Below are positions 9,337 to 17,955 of a stretch of 64,000 nucleotides of DNA, in pieces. This stretch comes from Thermoanaerobacterium thermosulfurigenes (GTDB lineage Bacteria; Bacillota; Thermoanaerobacteria; Thermoanaerobacterales; Thermoanaerobacteraceae): NCBI RefSeq assembly GCF_051201035.1, contig NZ_JBPODR010000001.1, positions 84,243-148,242 of the forward strand, written 5' to 3'. The first letter of the stretch is position 1. Each line of letters opens with the position of its first letter. A program made the translations under genes and the position numbers. Under the pieces are notes generated by a model. That model had not been told where the DNA came from and ran no database searches. It saw nothing but the letters and a program-made list of their open reading frames with translations.

Positions 9337-10383
9337 TCAATACTTTTCAACTCTTTTCATATACATATTAAAGTTTTCTATCATATCATGCAAGGAATCT
9401 CCGCTAAATTTTTTAGTTACTTCATCGGCTATAGTCCACGCACATACAGCTTCTAATACAACTGCAGCAGCTTCAACAGCAGTCACATCTGAACGCTCAT
9501 ATGTGGCTTTCACTTCTTCCTTCGAATCTATATCGACAGACGTAAGAGGCTTTCTCAGAGTTGGTATGGGTTTCATATAAGCTCTCAAAACTATTGGCAT
9601 ACCGTTGGAAATGCCGCCTTCGATTCCACCTGCGTTGTTGGTCTTTCTGTAAAAATGCCCATCGTAAAATATCTCGTCGTGAACTGAAGACCCCTTTTGC
9701 CTCGCCGACATAAATCCCATACCGATTTCCACCCCTTTTATGGCTTGAACACTCATGACGCTATAAGATAAAAGGGCGTCCAGTTTGCGATCCCATTGAA
9801 CATGACTGCCTAAACCTATTGGCACACCGTCTATAGTAATTTCGATCACACCGCCTAACGTATCCCCTTCATTTTTAGCTTCATCTATAAGCGCAGGCCA
9901 CTTTTCTCTATCTCTTTCTCCACCTATCTCCAATATATCGCTTTTTACCACTATGCCAAAGTTTTTAAGAAGCAATTTTGCTACAGCTCCAACAGATACT
10001 CTCGCTGCAGTTTCCCTTGCACTGGCTCTTTCCAAAACATCCCTCATGTCTTTTAGATCATATTTGATGGCACCAGATAGATCAGCATGGCCTGGCCTGG
10101 GTCTGGTCACTCTCGGCACATCTTTTCCCTTCCAATTTTCATAATCAAGGTTTCTAATGAGAATAGAAAGCGGTGCACCAATTGTCAAATTGTTTCTGAC
10201 TCCACCTAAGATGTGGACAACATCGCTTTCAATAGACATCCTACCGCCTCTACCGTAGCCAGATTGCCTTCTTTTAAGCTCATTATTTATAAAATCCAAA
10301 TCTATAAACAAATTTGATGGCAAACCCTCGATAATCGCAACAAGCGCTTCTCCATGGGTCTCTCCAGATGTTAAATACCTCAA
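9337..10383 (-). CDS. aroC: chorismate synthase
   Basis: A 348-residue AroC. Seen: RYLTSGETHGEALVAIIEG at the N-terminus, then RRQSGYGRGGRM, RPRPGHADLSGAIKY and RASARETAARV, which form the FMN and EPSP sites. It turns 5-enolpyruvylshikimate 3-phosphate into chorismate, the last shared step of aromatic amino acid synthesis, and needs reduced FMN. The start codon is TTG, with GGGGGAG a few bases upstream. It lies one base after the MFS gene stop, so the two are probably co-transcribed. Confidence 0.96.
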   Translation of the reverse strand: MRYLTSGETHGEALVAIIEGLPSNLFIDLDFINNELKRRQSGYGRGGRMSIESDVVHILGGVRNNLTIGAPLSILIRNLDYENWKGKDVPRVTRPRPGHADLSGAIKYDLKDMRDVLERASARETAARVSVGAVAKLLLKNFGIVVKSDILEIGGERDREKWPALIDEAKNEGDTLGGVIEITIDGVPIGLGSHVQWDRKLDALLSYSVMSVQAIKGVEIGMGFMSARQKGSSVHDEIFYDGHFYRKTNNAGGIEGGISNGMPIVLRAYMKPIPTLRKPLTSVDIDSKEEVKATYERSDVTAVEAAAVVLEAVCAWTIADEVTKKFSGDSLHDMIENFNMYMKRVEKY

Positions 10384-10384
10384 A

Positions 10385-11638
10385 TCATACTCCCCCTTTG
10401 CTTAATACAGTTTTTTCAGGTTTATATAATGCAACAGCAAAAAGCAATACGCTGGACAAGACTCTCAATACTGTCGTAACATACATGAATGTCTCATATC
10501 CCACAATTTCATAAAACCACGTTCCAGCAATAGGCGATAAAAAAGCCGCAAACTGAGTAACAATGGTATAGATGGCAATGTAATTCATCTTTTCCTTATG
10601 GTCAGGCAATAGTTCTAAAAGCCAGTTTAAAGATAGCATCGTATATCCTGCCGTAGCCATACCGCCAAAAAAATCTATTACAGCACCTACATAGAGACTT
10701 GTAACTTTAGCCCACAGTGCTGGAATTGTCGATATAAGCAGAGTGCTTATGCTTAATGCAATGCCATTTCCTTTTCTATCTGCAAGATTCGCCCACCACC
10801 TATAGGTTATTATAGATCCTACTGAACCTACAATCGTAGAAATGCTCATCCACATATTGTTAGCATGCAGATTGTCGACTTTGTAGATAGTAAATATAGG
10901 CCATGCCATCATCCACGTGAAAGTGAATATAAAAGATGCAAGGCTAAAATAAATAAACTTTCTCGATTGCATCATAGTTTTTAGCGAATCTAAAATAGAC
11001 GCTGAAGCCTCTTTTTTATGTGACACATAGTGAAACTTTGAATAATAGTATGCGTCAAGTATGCCAAACAAAAAGGCTATGAAAAACATTATTTGGTATC
11101 CGTAAGGAAACTTGATTCTGTCCAAAAGTATGCCTGTTATAAATACAGCCGCTGTACCCAACACACCTGTCCAGATGTTTCTATCAGCAAAGACTTTGCC
11201 GCGAAACTCCTCAGGGATCAAATCGCTCATAAACGACTGCCAACACATTCCTGCAACAATAGCCGGCAAATTCAATAGTCCTACAAATAAGACCACCGCT
11301 TCAGGTCTAAACTTGCTCATAAATGGAACTAATGCTACTAAAAGGTAAAAACTCCTTGTAATGTACTCTAAAACGTAAGCAAACTTAAAGACATTTTTAG
11401 CTTTATTTATAAAGATTGTAGCAGGCAGTATCCCAATCAAAGCCATAAGGGCAGGAAGAGAATTAATAAGAGATACTTCGTAGTTGTTGGCACCTAATTT
11501 TATGGCAAATATGCCTACAAATGGCATAATCATATTGTAACCTATTGAAAATGTTATGCCATTTAGCAGGTTCATCTTTATGTTGTAGTTAAGATATTTG
11601 TAGACCTCCCTATTTTTAGTCGTAATTATTCCCCCCAA
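10385..11638 (-). CDS. MFS transporter
   Basis: About 400 residues with roughly 12 hydrophobic segments and a major-facilitator pattern; the loop VNLADRKGNG-like stretch (ANLADRKGNGIALS) in the second half resembles the cytoplasmic loop motif. The substrate cannot be told. The start is uncertain: the longest frame begins at a TTG at 11638 without a good ribosome site upstream. A GGGGGG run lies just inside, and the ATG at residue 22 (11575) is another candidate. It directly precedes aroC. Confidence 0.8.
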   Translation of the reverse strand: MGGIITTKNREVYKYLNYNIKMNLLNGITFSIGYNMIMPFVGIFAIKLGANNYEVSLINSLPALMALIGILPATIFINKAKNVFKFAYVLEYITRSFYLLVALVPFMSKFRPEAVVLFVGLLNLPAIVAGMCWQSFMSDLIPEEFRGKVFADRNIWTGVLGTAAVFITGILLDRIKFPYGYQIMFFIAFLFGILDAYYYSKFHYVSHKKEASASILDSLKTMMQSRKFIYFSLASFIFTFTWMMAWPIFTIYKVDNLHANNMWMSISTIVGSVGSIITYRWWANLADRKGNGIALSISTLLISTIPALWAKVTSLYVGAVIDFFGGMATAGYTMLSLNWLLELLPDHKEKMNYIAIYTIVTQFAAFLSPIAGTWFYEIVGYETFMYVTTVLRVLSSVLLFAVALYKPEKTVLSKGGV

Positions 11639-11692
11639 TAAAACACTACATATTTAGATTACCATTTTTTATTTCGTCAATCAAGGTAGTAG

Positions 11693-11723
11693 AATGTCCA
11701 CCAACTCAAGCTTGGTGGACATT
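11693..11723. repeat. strong hairpin just after thrS
   Basis: Perfect 11-bp inverted repeat ATGTCCACCAA / TTGGTGGACAT with a 7-base spacer, 3 bases past the thrS stop. The T run lies on the plus strand side (and overlaps the thrS stop), while the minus-strand side has only TTCTAC. It is probably the thrS terminator but has the better polarity for plus-strand transcripts. Confidence 0.6.
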
Positions 11724-11726
11724 TTT

Positions 11727-13631
11727 TTAAAGGGATTTTTGCTTAATCTCTTCCAAAATGGATGATAAAAATTCTTGCAATGATTTAGAGCCAAGATCTC
11801 CTTCTTTTCTGGACCTTACAGAAACATTTCCCGCTTCTACTTCCTTATCGCCTAATATAAGCATGTAAGGTATTTTTTGCATCTGTGCTTCTCTTATCTT
11901 GTACCCTATTTTTTCGTTTCTATCGTCAAACTCAACCCTTATGTCATTTTCCAATAGCCTTTCATAAATATTCTGCGCATACGCCAAATGCTTATCAGAA
12001 ATCGGGAGTATTTTTACCTGTACAGGAGCAAGCCATGTAGGAAAAGCACCGGCAAAGTTTTCTGTGAGAATCGCTATAAACCTTTCTATGCTGCCAAACA
12101 CAACCCTGTGCAGCATGACAGGTCTATGCTTTTCTCCATCGTCGCCGACGTATTCGCAGTTAAATCTTTCAGGCATCTGAAAATCCAACTGTATCGTTCC
12201 ACACTGCCATGTACGTCCTATGCTGTCCTTCAGATGGAAGTCGATCTTAGGACCGTAAAAGGCTCCATCGCCTTCATTCACTTTATAATTGAGCCCTATA
12301 TGCTCCATAGCCTTTATTAAAGCATTTGTTGCCAATTCCCAGTCTTCATCAGAGCCTATAGAATTCTCTGGCCTTGTAGAAAGCTCCACAAAATACTCAA
12401 ATCCAAATATCTTGTAGAAGTAATCGATAAGTTTGATGACGCCCAGAATTTCTGATTCCACCTGATCTGGCGTCATAAACAAATGGGCATCGTCCTGCGT
12501 GAAACTCCTCACTCTCATCAGCCCATGGAGAGCACCTGATAATTCATGCCTGTGAACAAGCCCCAGTTCGCAAAGCCTAAGTGGCAGATCTCTGTAACTA
12601 TGCATAGTTGAATTGTACACAAGCAAAGCACCTGGACAATTCATTGGTTTAATAGCATAATCTTCATCATCAATCTTTGTAAAGTACATATTTTCTTTGT
12701 AGTGATCCCAATGGCCTGATCTGTGCCACAGCTCTTCGTTTAAAATTATTGGCGTCTTAATTTCCTGATAGCCTCTTTTTGCGTGTTCTTTTCTCCAAAA
12801 ATCTTCTAATATATTTCTTAAGATCATTCCCTTTGGATGGAAAAACGGAAAACCTGGCCCTTCATTGTGGATGCTGAAAAGATCCAATTCCTTTCCCAAT
12901 TTCCTGTGGTCTCTTTTTTTAGCTTCCTCAAGCATATTTAAGTATTCATCTAACATGCTTTTCTTAGGAAAGCTTATGCCATATATTCTTTGCAGCATCT
13001 TGTTGCGCTCATCGCCTCTCCAGTAAGCACCTGCTACCGAAAGGAGTTTTATGGATTTAACCATGCCTGTTGATGGCAAATGAGGCCCTGCGCAAAGGTC
13101 TGTAAATTCGCCTTGTCTGTAAAAAGATATTGTGGCATCCTGCGGCAAATCCTTAATAAGCTCAACTTTGTAAGGTTCACCTTTCTCTTCCATGAATTTT
13201 ATAGCTTCCTCTCTTGGAAGCACAAACCTCTCAAGCTTTAAATCTTCCTTAATAATCTTATTCATCTCGTCTTCTATCTTAGAAAAATCATCAACTGTAA
13301 AAGGTTCATCAACATCAAAATCGTAGTAAAAACCATTGTCAATGGCAGGGCCTATCGTAAGCTTCACATTTTTATAAAGCCTTTTAATAGCCTGTGCCAT
13401 TATATGTGATGAAGTGTGCCAGTATATCTTTTTTCCATCTTCATCATCAAAAGTCAAGATTTCCAGCTTGCCGTCTTCGTTTATTGGTGTAAACAGCTCC
13501 ACAATTCTGCCATTTAATTTGCCACCAAGTGCTTCTTTAGCAAGTTTTTGGCTTAGACTTTTAGCGATTTCATATACGCTTATGCCACTTTCATATTCTC
13601 TTTCTGTTCCATCTTTAAGTATTATTTTCAT
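11727..13631 (-). CDS. thrS: threonyl-tRNA synthetase
   Basis: A 634-residue ThrRS. Domains: N-terminal TGS (1-62), the second additional domain with the HxxxH editing site (HTSSHIMAQA near residue 72), class II core with motif 2 (ELSGALHGLMRVRSFTQDDAH) and motif 3 (VMLHRVVFGSIERFIAIL), and a C-terminal anticodon-binding domain. It charges tRNA-Thr and edits mischarged serine. The ATG follows AAAGGAGG. It is controlled by a T-box leader. Confidence 0.97.
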   Translation of the reverse strand: MKIILKDGTEREYESGISVYEIAKSLSQKLAKEALGGKLNGRIVELFTPINEDGKLEILTFDDEDGKKIYWHTSSHIMAQAIKRLYKNVKLTIGPAIDNGFYYDFDVDEPFTVDDFSKIEDEMNKIIKEDLKLERFVLPREEAIKFMEEKGEPYKVELIKDLPQDATISFYRQGEFTDLCAGPHLPSTGMVKSIKLLSVAGAYWRGDERNKMLQRIYGISFPKKSMLDEYLNMLEEAKKRDHRKLGKELDLFSIHNEGPGFPFFHPKGMILRNILEDFWRKEHAKRGYQEIKTPIILNEELWHRSGHWDHYKENMYFTKIDDEDYAIKPMNCPGALLVYNSTMHSYRDLPLRLCELGLVHRHELSGALHGLMRVRSFTQDDAHLFMTPDQVESEILGVIKLIDYFYKIFGFEYFVELSTRPENSIGSDEDWELATNALIKAMEHIGLNYKVNEGDGAFYGPKIDFHLKDSIGRTWQCGTIQLDFQMPERFNCEYVGDDGEKHRPVMLHRVVFGSIERFIAILTENFAGAFPTWLAPVQVKILPISDKHLAYAQNIYERLLENDIRVEFDDRNEKIGYKIREAQMQKIPYMLILGDKEVEAGNVSVRSRKEGDLGSKSLQEFLSSILEEIKQKSL

Positions 13632-13649
13632 ATCTTGTCCTCCTTTTTA

Positions 13650-13870
13650 AATTTAAATAAAAGAACCTCACGCCAAAAGAGGCAGAGGTTCTGCGGTTCC
13701 ACTCTCATTTATACTCTAAATTATAACGGAATTACCGATCGGATTCATCACCCGCAGCTTAGAGGTGGTCTTCGATACCAAAAATATTTGAATGATTTCA
13801 GCCTACGTCATTCAATCTCTTTGATATTTTTAGATATCTACTTTCCTCATCATCGCCAAAATATTGATTT
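13650..13870 (-). promoter_or_regulatory. T-box riboswitch leader of thrS
   Basis: The minus strand has the T-box motif GAGAGTGGAACCGCAG (about 13692-13707). The terminator follows at once: AGAACCT (13686-13692) / AGGTTCT (13662-13668) with TTTTATTT after it. Low charging of tRNA-Thr should favour antitermination and thrS expression. The specifier codon was not assigned by hand. Confidence 0.9.
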
Positions 13871-13876
13871 TTTTCT

Positions 13877-13905
13877 ATTATATAATTGATATACTGACTT
13901 GTCAA
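13877..13905 (-). promoter_or_regulatory. sigma-A promoter of the thrS T-box transcript
   Basis: TTGACA (13900-13905), 17 bases, TATAAT (13877-13882) on the minus strand: a consensus promoter with predicted start near 13870, where the T-box leader begins. Confidence 0.87.
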
Positions 13906-13909
13906 TATT

Positions 13910-14509
13910 CTACAGAAGCCTTACCACAAATGCCTGTAAAATGCCGATTACAAAACCTAAAACCCCGCCTAAAATTACAATCATCTTTAATTCTTTATTA
14001 GAAACATCCAGTATAATCTTCTCCAGCTTTTCAAGCTCAAAAAGTTTTATCTTCTCCTCAACTATTTCTGCTATGCCAATCTTTTCTGACATATCGTTTA
14101 GCATCGTAGCTGCAGATTCATCCAAAAACTTCTCTGCTTCTTTGCTTACAATCCCAACTACATAATTTACTATCATCGATTTTAATGATTTCGGTATAAA
14201 TGAAGGAATATTCTTCTCAACTGTAGAATCAACGTCGTCTAATATCTTCTTTATTATATAATTGCGATTGTCCGTATTCAAAAGCTTATCCAATATGTCG
14301 TCCATCGATACAAGTTCGTCTTCCACTACTTTTCCTATTGATGACGCTATCTCATCTCTCCTTCTTGGTATAAGCCCTTGAATAGAAATGCCAAAAATTT
14401 TTACAGGCTTTATCGGTCTAAAAAGCATGACGACAGCAATGTAATTTGTTATCCATCCAATAGCAGCACCCACAACGCCTAAAAACATCATTTGTAGAAA
14501 AAAATGCAT
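13910..14509 (-). CDS. DUF445 family membrane protein (YheB-like)
   Basis: A 199-residue protein with an N-terminal membrane segment containing GWITNYIAVVMLFRP, the DUF445 signature, then a long helical region and a C-terminal membrane helix (MIVILGGVLGFVIGILQAFV). The proposed topology is two membrane anchors with a helical body between. The family's function is not well defined; in spore formers relatives such as YheB have been linked to forespore or membrane processes. It sits between the YtxC-type gene and thrS, a common clostridial order. GAGGTGA precedes the ATG. Confidence 0.8.
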   Translation of the reverse strand: MHFFLQMMFLGVVGAAIGWITNYIAVVMLFRPIKPVKIFGISIQGLIPRRRDEIASSIGKVVEDELVSMDDILDKLLNTDNRNYIIKKILDDVDSTVEKNIPSFIPKSLKSMIVNYVVGIVSKEAEKFLDESAATMLNDMSEKIGIAEIVEEKIKLFELEKLEKIILDVSNKELKMIVILGGVLGFVIGILQAFVVRLL

Positions 14510-14561
14510 TAGATCACCTCAACAAAATAAGCTACATATATAATAACAGATTTTACTCAAT

Positions 14562-14585
14562 AATAAAACCCAGCCTAAGCTGGGC
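14562..14585 (-). terminator. Rho-independent terminator after the ytxC-type gene
   Basis: Stem CCCAGC / GCTGGG with a 4-base loop, followed on the minus strand by TTTTATT, two bases beyond the stop of the YtxC-type gene. Confidence 0.82.
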
Positions 14586-14586
14586 A

Positions 14587-15462
14587 TTATTTCCTTGCCT
14601 CATTTATCGTACATAAGCTGCAACCATTGCATATAAACACTTTGTTTGAAAATATTTTTTCAACAGTATCAAATACATCTTTACTTTTTATATTTTCCAA
14701 CGAATGTATATATATCTTAGAAGGCGCCATTGCAATGAGTGTGCTTATAAGCATATCATCATCTGTCAATTCTCCTCCTGTAAATTCAATTGTTATATCG
14801 CTTAAAAATTTTCCTGTTATAGGTTTTTTTTCTTTATCGTAAAATAAAAATTTTCCGCTTTTATCAACGAGGATGTTAAGAACATCTATTTTGGAGTCCT
14901 GAAGTTCTACAAAATACTTTAATAGCCCGATAAATTCATCGTATTCCTTTTGCATCATGTATTCGTCAACCGCTCTATCCACTACCTCACTTAACTCGCC
15001 AATAAAATCCCTTAACCTGAAATTGACAAACCCTTCTATGTCAATAGTCTCATTGTCCTTTAAGAAATCCTCTATTTCCTCAAAAATTCTTTCTTTCTTA
15101 ACTAATTTGAATGTCTCTCTATTTACATCGTTATCTAAAATACCTCTCGCTATGTTTTCAATCTTTCGCTTCTCATCAGAATCAAAATAGTAATAGTATT
15201 TATCTATAATCCTTTTTATCAACTTCTTGTCGATCTGATTGACTATTACATCAGAAATCATATCAGATACATGCTCTTTTATTTTAGCTATATTTTTACT
15301 CGAAACTCTGTCCTCTACGTCTATATTAAAAAAAGTAATGTTACCACGATTATCTAAATTTACAGTAAAATCTAACCCTTTATTTTTCATATATTCTAAT
15401 TCATTGTTAAAAACACTGCCACTTAATAAAGCATTTGGGATACCGATAGACAAAAGCTGCAT
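14587..15462 (-). CDS. YtxC-type putative sporulation protein
   Basis: About 291 residues. Seen: a mostly helical acidic/basic protein with a middle region of paired helices (FVNFRLRDFIGELSEVVDRAVDEYM), and a C-terminus ending in a small Cys cluster (KVFICNGCSLCTINEARK). This layout and the position next to thrS match the YtxC-like sporulation family, whose molecular role is unknown. I start at the ATG at 15462, 8 bases after GGGAG; a GTG three codons upstream overlaps the ribosome site. A terminator follows directly. Confidence 0.72.
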   Translation of the reverse strand: MQLLSIGIPNALLSGSVFNNELEYMKNKGLDFTVNLDNRGNITFFNIDVEDRVSSKNIAKIKEHVSDMISDVIVNQIDKKLIKRIIDKYYYYFDSDEKRKIENIARGILDNDVNRETFKLVKKERIFEEIEDFLKDNETIDIEGFVNFRLRDFIGELSEVVDRAVDEYMMQKEYDEFIGLLKYFVELQDSKIDVLNILVDKSGKFLFYDKEKKPITGKFLSDITIEFTGGELTDDDMLISTLIAMAPSKIYIHSLENIKSKDVFDTVEKIFSNKVFICNGCSLCTINEARK

Positions 15463-15516
15463 TTTTCTCACTCCCTTCGTTAGTAGTATGTGCTTTTAAG
15501 TCTTTTCTTTGCATCA

Positions 15517-16251
15517 TCAGTAGAGTGGAATAATGGAACCTATGTCTTTTACTTCACCAGATGACAAAAAAATTATTTCTTTGTTTTTATATTTCAAAAA
15601 ATCAATTATTTTCTTGTATTCGTTGTGATATCTTAAATCTCCAGCAACGCAAAAAACATCTTTATCTATAAGTCCAGACGCTCCTCCTATAAATCCATAA
15701 TCAAATCCATCAAGCTTTATACAGCCTTGTTCAATCAAAAGGCAGTCAAACCCTTCTTTAGAAGCCGTCTTATAAATACCTGTGTCTGATGTTATGAAAC
15801 TTATATTGTCCACAATTGCTATATTGCACTTGGTATATCCTTGCTTAACGTGTATAAATTTTACTCCTTTGTTCTCTAATACTTCCCTTAACACGGGATC
15901 GGTATACTTTAAATTGTGAAAAGCATAATCGCCTAATCTTGCTACATTATATGCTATATTGCCAGGATAGTTTCTACTTAGTACAGTCTTGCCAAATATT
16001 ACTTCCAAATTTAAGTCTTTGATTTTTTTAACAAAGTTTCCATTAATATCAGGTGCTAAAACTACCTGACCGTCACCTACATTATGCATTATTATATCTG
16101 GATGATATGATATGGCTTCGTAGAGAGAACTATGTCTTTCTGTCATTACGACTTCTATTCCTATCTTTTTCAATGAATTAGCTACATCACAATGCCTTCC
16201 ATCGACGACGACACACCGTACTTTTTTGTCAGGTACATAAGGATTTTTCAA
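15517..16251 (-). CDS. protein resembling the DUF6873 / GME-fold family
   Basis: A 244-residue soluble protein. Seen: repeated beta-alpha units with polar loops such as MHNVGDGQVVLAPDINGNFVK, and a C-terminal FIGGASGLIDKDVFCVAGDLR. The pattern resembles the clostridial DUF6873 family, thought to adopt the guanidine-modifying-enzyme (amidinotransferase) fold; this is recall, not a search. The enzymatic activity is unknown. Start is a TTG 8 bases after AGGAGG. It is separated from the GGDEF gene upstream by a terminator, but read-through is possible. Confidence 0.6.
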   Translation of the reverse strand: MKNPYVPDKKVRCVVVDGRHCDVANSLKKIGIEVVMTERHSSLYEAISYHPDIIMHNVGDGQVVLAPDINGNFVKKIKDLNLEVIFGKTVLSRNYPGNIAYNVARLGDYAFHNLKYTDPVLREVLENKGVKFIHVKQGYTKCNIAIVDNISFITSDTGIYKTASKEGFDCLLIEQGCIKLDGFDYGFIGGASGLIDKDVFCVAGDLRYHNEYKKIIDFLKYKNKEIIFLSSGEVKDIGSIIPLY

Positions 16252-16265
16252 AAATAAAACCTCCT

Positions 16266-16293
16266 AAAAAAAATCAGCATACCTACCGTATGC
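16266..16293 (-). terminator. Rho-independent terminator after the REC-GGDEF gene
   Basis: Stem GCATAC / GTATGC with a 5-base loop, then TGATTTTTTTT on the minus strand, directly after the stop codon. Confidence 0.82.
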
Positions 16294-17226
16294 CTAACAT
16301 TTCCTTCTATCTTTTAAGTATTTACTTCCTTCCATAGACTTAAGCTTCCTCTTAATCTCTGCAGCTACTGCACTTATCTGCAGCTCATTATCAAAATTCC
16401 TGTTTTCGTTCGTCACAACAGCTATAGATATTGAAACGAATGGAAATCTCTGTATTTCTCCTCGCCTATTTATGACTTCTATATAGCCATTGGCCAAATC
16501 CTCATCATCGTAATACCTCTTTATATCCTCATCAAAGGTATTTATTATATAATTGCATATATCATCGATTTTATCTGGAGTAGTTATTATTATAAAGTCA
16601 TCTCCGCCTATATGCCCTAAAAAATCGTTGGGATTTCCACATTTAAAAAGGGCATCTTTCAAAATCCTGGCTGTCTGCCTTATTATTTTATCGCCACGTG
16701 AAAATCCGTAGTAATCATTAAATGACTTAAAATTATCCAAGTCTATGTACAAAACGGCGTACAAGAGCCCATTTTTTATGCGCCTTCTTATCTCATACTT
16801 TATGTCAATATTGCCTCTAAGTCCTGTAAGTGGATTGGCCATTCTATTGTGCTCGATCCTCTGAAACAGATTTTTCACTTGTGCAAGAAGTTCTTTTTCA
16901 TTGAATGGCTTTGTTATGTAGGCATCAGCGCCTAACTCCAACCCGTGCAGTTTCTCTTCATAATTGTCACTGGATGTCAAAAGTATGACAGGCACCAATT
17001 GATTTTCTTCTTCATCCCTCAATATTCTAAGTAAGTCAAATCCACTAAGACCAGGCATGACTACATCAAGTATGACCATATCCGGCAAAATACGTCTATA
17101 CAACTTTAAAGCCTCATCACCATCTTGTGACTCGTAAATTTTATACCCGGCACTGCCTAAAATGTTTTTTAAAATAGTCCTGCTTAGCTTATCATCATCA
17201 ACGATCAATATACTTTTTTCATTCAC
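16294..17226 (-). CDS. response regulator with GGDEF domain
   Basis: About 310 residues. Residues 1-120 are a receiver domain: acidic pocket DDD, phospho-acceptor in VILDVVMPGLSG, and conserved Thr/Lys in LLTSSDN and YITKPF. From about 145 on is a GGDEF domain with the active-site loop as GHIGGDDFIII; GGDDF keeps the catalytic acid pattern, so diguanylate cyclase activity is possible. The start is taken as the GTG at 17226, 5 bases after GGGGGAAG. A promoter lies about 110 bases upstream and a terminator follows. No sensor kinase gene is adjacent. Confidence 0.88.
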   Translation of the reverse strand: MNEKSILIVDDDKLSRTILKNILGSAGYKIYESQDGDEALKLYRRILPDMVILDVVMPGLSGFDLLRILRDEEENQLVPVILLTSSDNYEEKLHGLELGADAYITKPFNEKELLAQVKNLFQRIEHNRMANPLTGLRGNIDIKYEIRRRIKNGLLYAVLYIDLDNFKSFNDYYGFSRGDKIIRQTARILKDALFKCGNPNDFLGHIGGDDFIIITTPDKIDDICNYIINTFDEDIKRYYDDEDLANGYIEVINRRGEIQRFPFVSISIAVVTNENRNFDNELQISAVAAEIKRKLKSMEGSKYLKDRRKC

Positions 17227-17340
17227 ATTACTTCCCCCAAAATCTTTTTCACCCATAATAAATTATATTTAAGACTTGTAAGAATGATTCGCTCCAAATG
17301 CAAATAAAAAATAATAACCAATATATTACATCACTAATAA

Positions 17341-17369
17341 ATTATAATATTGAAGAAGGCAATAGTCAA
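17341..17369 (-). promoter_or_regulatory. sigma-A promoter of the REC-GGDEF gene
   Basis: TTGACT (17364-17369), 17 bases, TATAAT (17341-17346) on the minus strand. Predicted start is near 17334, giving a leader of about 110 bases. Confidence 0.82.
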
Positions 17370-17378
17370 TAAAATATA

Positions 17379-17407
17379 AGAAAAATGGCAGGTTTGATGC
17401 TCTGCCA
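17379..17407 (-). terminator. Rho-independent terminator after the GH1 remnant
   Basis: Stem TGGCAG / CTGCCA with a 10-base loop followed by TTTTTC on the minus strand. It appears to be the surviving terminator of the gene whose 5' end is left at 17465-17566. Confidence 0.65.
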
Positions 17408-17464
17408 TAATCGACTTTTGCAAATTTACCAAAATACTCCACCATATCTTGTTGATACCTGCCT

Positions 17465-17566
17465 TTAGATAATAGACATAGTCCTGCCATCCTCGTTGTA
17501 AGCACCTTCAACTTGATGCGAAGCCGTAGCCACGCCAAACAAAAAATCTTTGCTAAAGTCTGACAT
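17465..17566 (-). pseudogene. remnant of a GH1 beta-glucosidase gene (5' end only)
   Basis: A 33-codon frame begins ATG 7 bases after GGGAGG and reads MSDFSKDFLFGVATASHQVE, then GAYNEDGRTMSII and a stop. This is the N-terminus of a glycoside hydrolase family 1 enzyme, where the sequence normally continues S-I-W-D. The match breaks exactly at that point. The remaining 60 bases before a terminator show no clear GH1 similarity in any frame, so nearly all of the gene (about 1.3 kb is normal) is gone, most simply by deletion. The remnant keeps its ribosome site. Confidence 0.75.
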
Positions 17567-17683
17567 TTCACATCCTCCCATAAATTATCTATTACAATTA
17601 TACCATATATTTACTATTAATAAAAAGAAAATAGACAAAAAAAATACAGGTATATACCTTTCGTACATACCCTTTCTAATACA

Positions 17684-17887
17684 CTACGCATTTACTAATT
17701 TTATGGCACCGTGTGGACAATACCTGGTACAAACGCCGCATCCAGTGCATTTTTCTTTATCTACATTTACCTCAACTTGAAACAAGCCCTTTCTTGTTAA
17801 CTTAAATGCGCCAAATTTGCAACTGTGGCTTGCTGGGCAAAACGGTGATCTATCGCATATTTCTTGATCTACATATGCATACCTCAT
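17684..17887 (-). CDS. small 4Fe-4S ferredoxin-like protein
   Basis: A 67-residue protein. Seen: a C-terminal ferredoxin cluster motif CTGCGVCTRYCP, and an N-terminal half with three further Cys (CDRSPFCPASHSC) that could help bind a second, irregular cluster. It is probably a cytoplasmic electron carrier or metal/sulfur-handling protein. It has its own promoter with a CsoR-like operator at the start of the transcript, so expression is probably induced by a metal or reactive sulfur species; this is inference from the operator. AAAGGAGG precedes the ATG. Confidence 0.82.
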   Translation of the reverse strand: MRYAYVDQEICDRSPFCPASHSCKFGAFKLTRKGLFQVEVNVDKEKCTGCGVCTRYCPHGAIKLVNA

Positions 17888-17927
17888 ATCATTTCCTCCT
17901 TTAGTCTATCAATATTTTATTATACCC

Positions 17928-17943
17928 CCCTACTGTAGTAGGG
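17928..17943. promoter_or_regulatory. CsoR/RcnR-like operator
   Basis: Inverted repeat CCCTAC-N4-GTAGGG embedded in a C-run/G-run context (ATACCCCCC on one side). This is the layout of operators bound by CsoR-family repressors (copper, nickel, persulfide or formaldehyde sensors). It lies at about +6 to +21 of the predicted ferredoxin transcript, where bound repressor would block RNA polymerase. No CsoR gene is in the window. Confidence 0.6.
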
Positions 17944-17955
17944 TTGTCTGTATAC

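Noticed and set aside
17326..17571. 81-codon minus-strand ORF over the GH1 remnant
   Set aside because: It uses the ATG 5 bases before the better-placed GH1 ATG, is in another frame, and its residues match nothing; the GH1 frame explains the ribosome site.
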